Shown one piece after another: positions 24,009 through 33,834 of a stretch of 64,000 bases of DNA. The stretch comes from Periconia sp. R9002 (Eukaryota > Ascomycota > Dothideomycetes > Pleosporales > Periconiaceae). The DNA is taken from NCBI GenBank assembly GCA_023627715.1, contig JAMAHW010000013.1, positions 496,001 to 560,000 of the forward strand, in the 5' to 3' direction. Numbering within the stretch: the first letter of the stretch is position 1; each line of letters opens with the position of its first letter. The notes below the pieces were generated by a model, which had not been told where the DNA came from, ran no database searches, and was given only the letters and a program-made list of their open reading frames with translations. The position numbers and the translations under genes are program-made.

Positions 24009-24773
24009 ATGCCCAAGTCGAAGCGCGCCAAGGTCGTCCACCTGTCCAAGACGGACAAGAAAGGAAAAGAGCTCTCCCTCAAGCTCTATGCTGATGTGCA
24101 GGAAGCCGCCGACAACTACCAACATGTTTTTGTCTTCTCGGTGGAGAATATGCGCAATTCGTACCTCAAAGAGGTTCGCGCCGAATTCTCCGACTGCCGG
24201 TATGCACAAAAATGTCTATGATTGCTACGATTGAAACATATGCTAACCTCGTTCAGACTCTTCTTCGGCAAGACCAAGGTCATGGCAAAAGCTTTAGGTT
24301 TAACACCCGCGGACGAGCACCTCACCAATCTCTCTCAACTCTCAAAATACCTCATCGGCAACGTCGGCTTGTTCTTCACAAATCGTGAACCCCAGGACAT
24401 CATCGAGTACTTCTCCGCGTACGCGCAAACCGACTTTGCACGCGCCGGCGTTACAGCCACCCGCACCTTCACCATCCCGGCTGGTGTCGTCTACTCGCGA
24501 GGCGGCGAGCTACCAGCCGAAGACGATGTCATACTTCCTCACAGTCAAGAGGTCACCGTGCGGAAATGGGGCATGCCGACTAAGCTGGACAAGGGCAAGG
24601 TCGTTCTCGACGCTCCCTACACAGTGTGCAAAGAGGGACAGACACTGAACAGCCATCAAACCGCGTTGTTGAAACTGTTTGGGGTCGCCATGGCCGATTT
24701 TAAAATTGATTTGAAGGCGTATTACACAGCGGCGAAGGAAGAGGTTACCGAGGTGAATGCGATGGAAGAATAA
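24009..24773 (+). CDS. MRT4: Ribosome assembly factor MRT4
   Basis: Two exons, 24009-24199 and 24257-24773, with a 57-nt intron (branch GCTAAC, acceptor TTCAG); 235 aa. It begins MPKSKRAKVVHLSKTDKKGK and carries LFFGKTKVMAKALG, NVGLFFTNREPQDIIEYF and a C-terminal KLFGVAMADFKIDL. This is the nucleolar paralogue of ribosomal stalk protein uL10. Mrt4 occupies the P0 site on pre-60S particles and is replaced during maturation in the cytoplasm. It lacks the acidic P-protein-binding tail of P0, as expected. Length is typical. Confidence 0.96.
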
Positions 24774-25583
24774 AAGATTCGTAAAAGAGCAATCTTCAGC
24801 ATATCGTATGGCGTTCGTAGGCGTTTGGCTAAATCATGGGCAAAAATCGATGGGAAGATGGTGTGTCTATGCAACTATATGGATTCAATATACCCTTTCA
24901 GCCCAATCAGTCTCCATTCTCTATACTACATCGTACCGTGTTCAGACTTTTATTGAGGGAGAGAAGCACAAGATTGTGAAACGAAATCTCGCACAACTTT
25001 ACTCCTTTCTTGAAATACATCTATTGTAGTCCACAGTTTCTGTATTTGGATTTAGAAAAGACTTTGTTAGCTGTAACACGGTGATGGATGGTATATGTTG
25101 TATTGGTATGCTAGTCAGGTATCTGCTATGGATGTACATGTCCGGCCATCTGGCTCCTGCGCTCCTGCCCTGCGCATGGCGCCTTCCTCCATGCACCCTG
25201 ACAGTGGCTGTGTGAGTTTTAAGGAAAGCACTACCATTAATTCCTACCGCCTAAAATCCGCGGGTACAAAGTACGCTTGACTCAACCGGGGGTGATACAA
25301 TGAGTGATGAATTTCTCAATACGCCACGCCACAGGGTGTCTTGATACTACTTTCTACGTGGACGAACATACCCTCAGCATTTCGACCATGCACCCGGGAT
25401 TGCGAGGTATACGAAACGAAGTCAAAAGCGGCCTGGTCGGAAGGAGCGAGATGCTCTCTTCAGTGGTGAGATAGAGCCAATGAAGAACGGGCAAAGGGAA
25501 CGGCTGGGTCAAGCGCGCCTTAATTAGAATAAGCAGTAAGTTAAGTGTTTTGAAATCATAATAGCTAGCTAATAGATAAGTAG
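24774..25583. other. Spacer before the SR/VGQ locus
   Basis: 0.8 kb. The first part is probably the MRT4 3'UTR. At 25536-25583 there is a well-formed intron (GTAAGT donor, GCTAAT branch, AAGTAG acceptor) whose acceptor opens the SR-coding frame, but no upstream exon in frame was found. Confidence 0.35.
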
Positions 25584-28347
25584 AAATACGATTCCTACCG
25601 GCCATCAGAGTACAGCCGTGGCCGCCGATCGCTTTCATCCAGACCTCGCCGCCGGTCTCCTTCACCCAGATCTCACCGCTGGTCTTCATCTCCAAAAGCT
25701 CGCCGCCGGTCTCCATCACCAAAAGCTCGCCACCAGTCTCCTCCTCCAACAGACGGAGTATCAACACACCATCCGTTGCATGCCATGGTGCAGTCTGAAG
25801 ACCATCACTCTTCAAGCGGCTCTCTCTTAGATCGTCTATCGAGAAGGTATCATCCCGTATCTCGTCTCCAAGTCAAGGCGTACGATGTTTGGGATCTACC
25901 CGAACAGACAACACCAGGTGGACAACCGATTGCACCGGTGGTACAACAGAATGCACCAGTGGGAGAAGTGACTGCACCAGGGGGGTAACAGACTACACTG
26001 GTAGGACTATCCGAACAGACTGCACTCAATGGACAACAGACTTCACTTAACAATCAAGACAAGACTAGGCCTCTTCGTGGAATCGTTACGGATCATCCCA
26101 ACACCCAAACTTCTTCAACGACTATTGTGTTCCCCCCTCTTTCGGCAGACATGATCAACACTATGGAGATATTCACGATTTCTACCGGCCATCAGAACAC
26201 AGCCGTGGGCGTGGACATCGCCGATCGCCTTCACCCAGACCTCGCCGGTCACCTTCACCTAGATCTCGCTGGCGGTCTACGTCTCCCAAACATCGCAGGT
26301 GCCCGTCCCAAAAGCATCGCAGGTGCCCGTCCCCCAAAGATCACAGGTCTCCGGCTTCAAAGCATCGCAGGTCCTCGTCTCCAAAGCATCACAGGTCCCC
26401 GTTCCTAAAGTACCGCCGGCGGTCCCGATCTCCGTCTTCAAGCCATCGCCGGCGGTCTACATCTCCATCTTCAAGACATCGTCGCCGGTCCATGTCCCCA
26501 ATAGACGAAGCATCAACCACACACTACCCGATGTAAACTATGGCGCAGCCTAATTCTCTACTAGAAGAACATAACTCTTTCAGCGGCACTCTCTTGGATC
26601 GTCTGTACAGTACACACCCTCCCGTAGGTAGTACACGTTCTAAAGCGTACGATTCCTGGGAATCATCCGAACTGACTGAACCACTGATGGGGCAACTGAC
26701 TTGGCCATCGAGTGGACAAATGACTGGACCACGGGGGGAACAACTGGGTGGATCACGAGGGGGGCAACAGCTGAATGTACCACCGGTAGGACAACCGACT
26801 ACACCAGTGGGACAGAATCTATCCGAACCGACTGCATCAGTGGGACAGGATCTTTCTGGACAGACTGCACCAAGCAATGAAGATGGGAATACGTCTCTTC
26901 TTAGAGTTGACCACTATCCTGACACCCAAGCTTCTTCAGCGGTTACCACCCAAGCTTCTCCAGCTGTTACCACCTTCCCGTTTTTTTTTTCGGCAGACAT
27001 GTTCAACAGTATGGAGATGCCAAACAAACCGAACTTCTGGACGTACCCACCCGGATTGCCATCCAAGACAGACTGCCGTTATCTTGTCACGTCAATGATC
27101 CCCTCTAATGAATCGCCTAATGTCTCCAAGATAACAACAGCTTTTCATCAAGCCTGGGCGAAAGCTCAAAAACATCCATCGGAAGTTGCTTTCGAGAACT
27201 GTTATTTCGTTGTTGGATAGCATCCAGCAATAGATTTCCTGCAACCCATGGTGCGGTGTCCATCGTGCAGTCTGAATACCCCCCCCATCGGAGCTGCAAC
27301 AGAAGACTCTCTCCAGCAACAATTTCTGAACCACCTGAAAATATGTATTCACTCCTATCCACCCATGGAAGTGATCGGAAATTCAAATTCGCTAGGAGTA
27401 CCACTACGCGGCGAGCCCGAACGACTAAAACTTTTTGCATTTGATCGTCAACAATGCACTGTGAACGACGTGAGAGCATATATTTACGGGCCAACTTCTC
27501 CACCTGACGTGTTCCAAATATGGGGGATGCCATACCGAAAGACAAGTCGCTTCATTATTGTTGTGCGGCATTCATATCGTGTTGACTCATACAGAAAAGG
27601 CATCCGTTACTACCCCCCTAACCACTGGCTAGCACAAGATATACGGTCTGCTCGTAAGATAAGGCGAGTGCACAATACAATAATTGACTATGAAAACACT
27701 GTCGTCGTCATGGGGCAATACATCCAAAGTCGAGATATCCCAAATATTGGACATAATAACATCCAAAGCATCGCCATTCCTGACCATGCTGAGATCGGCA
27801 TATGTCTCAAGGGTTGCCATTTCTTCACTCGGATAATCCCATACACTACTCCGGGTAGAGCGATAAAATCTCTCCAGTGTAAAATGAAGGCCCATCTTTA
27901 TTACGGACACGATTTGCGCGACAATTATAACCTTCCGTTTGACGAATATACAAATTTGCATGGGTTGGAATGTTTCGTATCGGTGTTCAGAAACAACATC
28001 GAGGTTGATACGCATAACTTACGCTGGGCTTGGAAAGCTTTCCAAAAAGCGGAAGAGCTAATGGATTGCGTATTTCCTGCAACATTAGGAGTATCAAAGA
28101 CGGAAATGTTCACTTCAGCTGTTACCTCGCTCATAGTCCCGGGCAGTGAAACAAGGCAAACCCTAGTACTGATTGGCGCGGACGCATTTGGCTGTAATCG
28201 AGGACATTAGGTGAGGTTTTCATAGACACCGATCTCGACATATTTGTTGTTTTTACCAAGTCGATATACGTTGTTGAGGGACTGGATTCTCTAGAATATC
28301 AGCTAGGGGATAATGGCGAAATCGTATTCAAGTTACCACTCACATAG
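25584..28347 (+). pseudogene. Unrecognised SR/VGQ-repeat gene, apparently broken
   Basis: I do not recognise this protein. From 25584 one frame reads SR-rich sequence (RRSPSPRS, ARRRSPSPKA), then SGSLLDRLSRR, a PVGQ-type repeat region and PPLSADMINTMEI. A second copy of this module starts at 26174 and ends near 27020. A unique region then follows (NKPNFWTYPPGL, AYIYGPTSPPDVFQIWGMPY, DLRDNYNLPFDEY). The frame meets stops at 25987, 26537, 27218 and 28208. After the last one the sense-like text resumes in another frame (EVFIDTDLDIFVVFTKS...) to 28347. Most of the unique region (27248-28210) is a clean 320-codon frame. Either several introns are missed or the gene is decaying; I favour decay. The SR part could instead be read antisense as an 11-residue repeat. 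Confidence 0.5.
25587..27020 (+). repeat. Tandem duplication of an approximately 0.6-0.85 kb module
   Basis: Unit A runs from 25587 to 26173 and unit B from 26174 to about 27020. Starts (CTACCGGCCATCAGA), middles (GATCGTCT after AGCGGC) and ends (CGGCAGACATG) correspond in order. Unit B is longer because its SR codon repeats and its VGQ minisatellite are expanded. The copies differ at many sites, so the duplication is not recent. Confidence 0.75.
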
Positions 28348-28578
28348 CCTGACATTAGCAGCGAGGCGAGATGAAGGTGTGGATCACCATCACAAAAACT
28401 TTATTGACACACTGGCTGCCTTGAAAAGGCGCAAGAGTCAAAAGCAGGACAGAAGGATATGGTGTTACGCATAACTAGCAGTTTGTACTGAAACCAGCCT
28501 CTTGGACTTCTTTTATTCAACGGTTATGTCTTTATGGATTAATTTACATAGGCAATTGTAACACTCTGGTAAATCCCC
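28348..28578. other. AT-rich spacer
   Basis: Non-coding stretch between the broken locus and the 64-bp tandem repeat. Nothing recognised. Confidence 0.4.
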
Positions 28579-28860
28579 GTTCAACATATCATCAAACACT
28601 GATACTGACCATTGCGAGCCCTATCTGTGGAGGAACATTCTCGTTCAACATATCGTCATGCACTGAGGCTGGGCATTATGAGAATTATCTGTGTAGGAAC
28701 ACTTCCGTTCAAAATATTGTTATGTACTAATGATAACTATTGTAAGAACTGTCTACGTATGGACACTTCTGCCTAGAATATCGCTATGCACCGAGGCAAA
28801 GTATTCCGAGAACTGTCCATGTAAGAACACAAGTTCGTGAAAGTATATCCATGCAGAACA
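28579..28860. repeat. 64-bp tandem repeat, about 4.4 diverged copies
   Basis: Unit starts fall at 28579, 28643, 28707, 28771 and about 28835, exactly 64 bp apart. Each begins GTTCAACATATC or a variant, with an ATGCACTGAGG-like middle and a TGTAGGAACACTT-like end. Copies differ by many transitions but no length change. Confidence 0.85.
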
Positions 28861-29319
28861 AAATTGCTGACTCAATGGCGCAAATTCAAAGAATGATGAC
28901 GTCCCAGGTAATATGTTTCTATAAGATACACTGAGCGATACATTCAGTCAAAGCATCAGTAAACATGGGAAAGTATGGCTAACAAAAAACATCGCTCCAC
29001 GGATCTGTCACTAAGTGCTATAGTTAGTGCACGGATCTGTTATTCACAATCTCGACTAAGAACAAACTCATCAACCAAAAATATAACTACGGATCGATTC
29101 CTCTATCACAGTATCTCGAATATTTGCAATAAGAAAGTCAGATGATATATCAGGAAGATCTCACATTAATCAACTTCATGCTAAAGTCTGTTATTCACAA
29201 GTGGCCGGCATCAGTTAATCACGTTTGCTCTTTAGATATTACACTCTAATCTATGTCATAACGTATTAACTATGTTCCATATCGTCACACGGTGCAGTCC
29301 CTTGAGGAAACACTTTGGT
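28861..29319. other. AT-rich non-coding stretch
   Basis: About 0.46 kb with no open frame of note. CACGGATCTGT occurs twice (about 28998 and 29030). Confidence 0.4.
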
Positions 29320-29390
29320 GTGGAACCGGTTGTATTGTTACTTGTGTAGATCAACGTGATCTACACAAGTAACAATACAACCGGTTCCAC
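29320..29390. repeat. Perfect palindrome, 34-bp arms, 3-nt loop
   Basis: The left arm 29320-29353 (starting GTGGAACCGGTTG) is the exact reverse complement of 29357-29390, separated by ACG. It would fold into a 34-bp hairpin in either strand. It lies 188 bp beyond the FEX stop codon in AT-rich sequence. Confidence 0.95.
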
Positions 29391-29577
29391 AAGATATTAT
29401 CATACAACTGACTGGCTCAATACGCTAGAAGTGCGAGCAAAGAATAGTCTTCTCCAAGACAAATCATCCCGTCGTTTACCAAGTCCTTTCCCATAGCTCA
29501 TGTTCGTGCCTACGATGTAACTTACGACATCCACGAACTCCTTCTATCTTCTTGATAATAGGATAGACACAACTTCA

Positions 29578-31365
29578 TTACGTTACGCAAGCAACAGGAG
29601 ACCATCCAACCGTCCACTTCACACTCCCCATAACGACAACTAAAAGCAATACTCCAATACTCACGCTCGAGAAGCCATAAAAGTATGCGTGTTTTCGCCT
29701 CAACCCATTCAATTCGCTGATCCACGTCGATACGGTCGTCAGCGCACCGCAGAACCCATCCATAAGGCCTTGTAGGACCTGGCAACCAATACGTCCACCG
29801 CCAACGCCAAACGAGCGAATCGGGGCGTGCTGGAGATCATAAGCCATGCCGATGACCGCCGTGCCGAAGATGTTCACAACGAAGGTGCCTAGGGGGAAAG
29901 AGGGCGCAAGTGGATTAAGCGACGATGAGATGTAGTGACGAAGCAAGCAACCGAGCGGTGCGAAGACGCAGGCGAAGATGGCTCGGCCGCGCCATGTTTC
30001 GTTGTCCCAAGAACCACGACTCGATGGGCCCCCGGGTCGGTCAGGAGGCCAAATCGCCAGAAACACTGCACCCAGCCATGATGCCCATGCTAGGAAGACG
30101 ATGAGAGGATCTAGAGCATACCGAGTCAAGCGGAAAGGTATGGTTGGTGTGTAGGGTTCGAGGAAATTGCCGAGGTGTGTACCGACCCGAAATGCGGCGT
30201 AGCAGAGACTGAGAGTTAGTAATATGACCGCAAGTCCTGCCATGAAAGAGTAGCCGTCATTTCGCTGAATATTCCCTCCTGGGTTTGTGGGCATTGGAAG
30301 ATCATTCACAAACGCCAGAAAAACATCTCGCATAAAGCTGGAGAAGCTGGTAAAGGAACCGCAAAACCCGGTCGCCAGACCAATGTACAGTGGTATCGTC
30401 TTCTTCACTTTGTTGTGTGTTGCTCTCGTAGTCGGATCTGTGATTCTTGGCCGGCCTGATTCTTCATCACTTCCTGACGTACGCGGTGCGTGCTGGGGTT
30501 CAGGGGGAGTATATGGTGGAATGCCCCATTCTGCGCGAAAAAGCTGCTGATTTTCTGTAAGAAAACCAATGATAAACGTTCCAGCGACGTTGGCCCATAG
30601 GACTGAATCGGTAACAGGCGCGCCAGGGTAAAATGTTAACGATTGAAGGCCGATGCGAGCGAGTGTGCCCCAAATGGAAAAGAAAATAAGGTAGGAGACA
30701 GCGTAGAGTTCAGTCAAAACCGAAGAGTAAGCATCTTTCCCAGGTATCCCGCTCTGATCCCCCAAGTTTGGCAGTGCAGTGATATCTAATGTGGATCCCA
30801 GCGTGCGTCTCCCATATATTCCGCCCAAATGCGAGCGATGTGTCGATCTTATCGTGCGTGGTTGGTGCGACTCTTTGGACTCTGACCTGGAAGGCGCAAG
30901 TGGGTTACTGAAGCGATTCAGCCATGAATCTTCTGGAGGGCTTTGTAGTGGCGGCGTATCCATCTCTTTCGAAATTTGAAGCTTGTCCTGGAGCAACATG
31001 TCGTTGATAGTCCTTCCCCGTGTATTAACACTACCGCGCCGGCTCTCAGGCCCAGTCCTACTTCTTTTCCTCTGACTTCTGGCTGGACTTTGTCTCTCCG
31101 ACGGCACGCGTGGAACATCTGGCGCAGGCGACGGACTGGGATCTCTAGAATCCAGCCCGGTAGGAAATACAGAGGGCATTGGGATAGCGTCTCTCAACGT
31201 GAAGTCGTCGACTTCGGCCAACATGGGGGCATCTGCTGGGTACGATTGCGGCCTTGAGTGGGGACGCGAACGCGTTTGCGCGGATCGTTCGGAGCGCAGC
31301 GAAGAGCGCTGTTGGTTATAATGCGATTCGCGCTTCTTTGTAGAGCTGTCGTCGGCATCGGCCAT
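29578..31365 (-). CDS. FEX1: Fluoride exporter (double CrcB-domain, FEX family)
   Basis: Single exon; I start at the ATG at 31365 (MADADDSSTKKRE), 595 aa, although the frame is open 31 codons further. The first ~215 residues are polar and probably disordered. Two CrcB/Fluc domains follow, each with four membrane segments. Paired signatures are GFCGSFTSFSSF near residue 330 and GFCGALTTVSTW near 537; each contains the Phe/Ser-Thr track of fluoride channels. Further repeat motifs are WANVAGTFIIGFL and GTFVVNIFGTAVIG. Eukaryotic FEX fuses the two inverted halves that dimerise in bacteria and exports fluoride at the plasma membrane. It is divergent from FUR1 by 548 bp. Confidence 0.93.
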   Translation of the reverse strand: MADADDSSTKKRESHYNQQRSSLRSERSAQTRSRPHSRPQSYPADAPMLAEVDDFTLRDAIPMPSVFPTGLDSRDPSPSPAPDVPRVPSERQSPARSQRKRSRTGPESRRGSVNTRGRTINDMLLQDKLQISKEMDTPPLQSPPEDSWLNRFSNPLAPSRSESKESHQPRTIRSTHRSHLGGIYGRRTLGSTLDITALPNLGDQSGIPGKDAYSSVLTELYAVSYLIFFSIWGTLARIGLQSLTFYPGAPVTDSVLWANVAGTFIIGFLTENQQLFRAEWGIPPYTPPEPQHAPRTSGSDEESGRPRITDPTTRATHNKVKKTIPLYIGLATGFCGSFTSFSSFMRDVFLAFVNDLPMPTNPGGNIQRNDGYSFMAGLAVILLTLSLCYAAFRVGTHLGNFLEPYTPTIPFRLTRYALDPLIVFLAWASWLGAVFLAIWPPDRPGGPSSRGSWDNETWRGRAIFACVFAPLGCLLRHYISSSLNPLAPSFPLGTFVVNIFGTAVIGMAYDLQHAPIRSFGVGGGRIGCQVLQGLMDGFCGALTTVSTWISELNGLRRKHAYFYGFSSVSIGVLLLVVVMGSVKWTVGWSPVACVT

Positions 31366-31913
31366 GGTAGTCTGATGCAGGCGATGTTTGGCTGATATGA
31401 CGTTAACGGGTACCTTAGTGACTTGGATGTACTGCCTATACTGGCTGACGAGGGGCAAGAAACGAGTCGAGTCAGGGCATAAGTACAGGGAAGGGAGTGA
31501 GGAATTTGAGCATTGATGAAGGCATCGCGTCAGGGCTTGGATCAGATTCCCGACTGAGCATGGTGTAACAGGGTGATGTGAAAAAGCATGGCGAGGGCAG
31601 CAAGAAAACTGTAAACAAACGGTACCGACATGACTGTGGCTTGGCTGTCACAAAGATCGGCACAGGGATCTGCAGGTGCACCATGGGACGCACTAGGATC
31701 GATAACGAAGCGGGCTAGACTGCTTCCAGCCACCTTATCACTCATCCGCTGGCAGCTGCATAGACAGCCCGATTGAACCCTCTGGCGATGCCGGAGAGTT
31801 TCCCGTTTCAACCTTGACTGTTTCTCCCTCTGCATATAGCCAAATCCAAATCGTCATCATCCATTCTTTGAACTTGGCCACCACGAGCAAAAAAACTCCC
31901 ACATTCCTTCACC
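31366..31913. promoter_or_regulatory. Divergent intergenic region, FEX1 / FUR1
   Basis: 548 bp that must contain both promoters. No specific site was identified. Confidence 0.45.
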
Positions 31914-32788
31914 ATGTCCGGATTACCCAAGAACGCCCATGTTTCCACGCATCCATGCTTGCAGGCCAAGCTGTCCTTGCTGAGGTCGGCCGAAACGAAT
32001 TCGAGAGATGTGCAGACGCTGGTGCATGAAATCGCCCTCATGGTCGGTTACGAAGCCCTGGCTTCGGGCCTGACCACCAAGGAGAATGGCACAGTAAGTC
32101 ATGTTTCCGCATCTCTCAATCTTACACATGATTGTTTCCCTCGAGCATCCAAGCTTCACCCCTCACATATCATACCCCACTCTTATATAGAGTTGGGATG
32201 TTACCAACCCATAAACGCAAACGTTGCCCATATCATAATGCTGCATACCATATTGACAGGCTGGCGTAGGGACAATCACCGTTGGGTTATTCCTACCCTA
32301 CCACCACCATCTCTCCTTCTCCATCCGCCATTTCCCTCGTGCCCATCCTTCGCTCTGGCCTCTCCATGGTCCCCGCCCTTTCCTCATTGCTCCCCTCGCC
32401 CGTTGCAATCCACCACCTCGGTCTCTACCGTGAGAAGTCCACCCTACAGCCTGTAGAATACTACAACAACCTCCCTTATCACGGTCCTTCATCATCAAAC
32501 CCTACCGCCGGAGGCCCAGCGGAACTTGCTATCATTGTCGATCCCGTCATAGCCACCGGCGCAACAGCATGCGCAGCCATTGACTCGCTAAAAGATTGGG
32601 GTGTGAAGAGGATCATCGTCGTTGCAGTGCTCGCAACGGAGGAAGGTCTACGGAACGCATGTGATGAATGGGCAGAAGGTGTCGAGGTGTGGGTTGGTGG
32701 ATGCGATAAGGAGGTCGACGCCAAAGGGATGATCAAGCCTGGACTGGGGGATATCGGAGACCGATTGTACCTGACCATTGGCAAATGA
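31914..32788 (+). CDS. FUR1: Uracil phosphoribosyltransferase
   Basis: Two exons, 31914-32093 and 32270-32788, with an unusually long 176-nt intron; 232 aa. The start reads MSGLPKNAHVSTHPCLQAKL, then RDVQTLVHEIALMVGYEAL. The junction gives ENGTGQSPLGYSYPTTTIS, matching the family's SPLG hinge. LVPILRSGLSMV, GLYREKSTLQPVEYYNNLP and the PRPP-binding loop DPVIATGATACAAID identify the enzyme, and the C-terminal GLGDIGDRLYLT binds uracil. It salvages uracil to UMP. An upstream AG (32258-32259) competes with the used acceptor (32268-32269), but only the latter keeps frame. Confidence 0.94.
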
Positions 32789-33464
32789 TAGGTCAGTCTT
32801 TGAAACAATGCGGACGTGGAGGCATGATGTACATGACAAATATTCTAGACTTACCACTTCGTGTCTGGCGAGATGGGATGGTACCGGTGATTAGTATAGT
32901 CATACTCGAGTCATATTGCTGTTTCATAGCCCAGTAGATCTATATACGGCCGACATAGTAGAATCAATATCAAATAAGCATTCAATTGTGATTCGGAACG
33001 GATGAAATTCATTATCAGGCCAACCAGGTGCAAAACGTTCAACATGATGACCCTAATTTTCGAGCTACGCTTTTGTCGTCGATGCGTTCATGCTATTCGA
33101 AATCCTAGGTATTACCGTGACTATTTGACGCCTTGGTAAAGGAATGTCGCGAGGAGGTCAATGATTTGTAGGGTGCTTCCACCGAAATCGAAGGATCAAA
33201 TGAATGTTTCTCCTTTACAATTTCGGTCGTGTTGCCTACTGTAGAAGTGAGTCTTGGGTGGGGTGGTCGAGAAACGAAGGTTTGGTCGAGAACGAGGAAG
33301 GGTACCAGGCGACTGAATGATGAAATCCTTTTACGACGATGCTGCAAAACTGTGAAGGGTTCGTCTGACGTTTTGTACCATTTTGGAGGTTAAGCCGGTC
33401 TCGTCTTTTCTCCATCATGTTGACTTTCTGATTCCCCTCACAAAGGAAATCATCGCCATGTAAA
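32789..33464. other. Intergenic, nothing recognised
   Basis: 0.68 kb: FUR1 3'UTR and the promoter of the small downstream gene. Confidence 0.4.
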
Positions 33465-33834
33465 ATGGCAACTGCCAGCCAAAACATCACAATCCCTTCT
33501 CTTCCCCCTCATCTGAAACCCATCGGAGCTCTGCTATCGTTTGTTCAGAATCCTTGGGTGCGTGATATATACATGGAGGTATATGTCATATCTACGTCTC
33601 CCCGAGTCAGTACTGCAGGCTTCTCTGCTTCGAGCGGCGTTTCTGGTCGAGGTATGACGATAGACGCGTATCTCCGAACTACCTTCAAATGAGATATCAA
33701 GGACTAACACGATTCAGTTCCAGAAAGATGGTGAGCATGATCGTTCTGAACTCGGACATGTTCTTAAGGTCAAGACTGGAAACCCCGAAATGCGAGACTA
33801 TGTAGTTGATCGAACGCCATGGTATGCATGGTGA
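33465..33834 (+). CDS. Small three-exon gene, 87-aa protein of unknown function
   Basis: Exons 33465-33578, 33619-33651 and 33718-33834; introns of 40 nt (GTATAT...CTGCAG) and 66 nt (GTATGA...GACTAAC...TTCAG). All junctions are phase 0 and join into 87 codons. The sequence starts MATASQNITIPSLPPHLKPI, continues to NPWVRDIYMEASLLRAAFLV, and ends YVVDRTPWYAW. The perfect branch point in intron 2 and in-frame joining argue that it is real. No signal peptide or clear membrane segment is visible. I do not recognise the family. An alternative 3' end with another intron from GTATGC at 33822 is possible. Confidence 0.6.

Noticed and set aside
25354..25815. 153-codon minus-strand frame with an 11-residue ETGGE-type repeat
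   Set aside because: It is the antisense of the SR codon repeats. The sense frame keeps matching downstream text in both modules; I left it as an alternative only.
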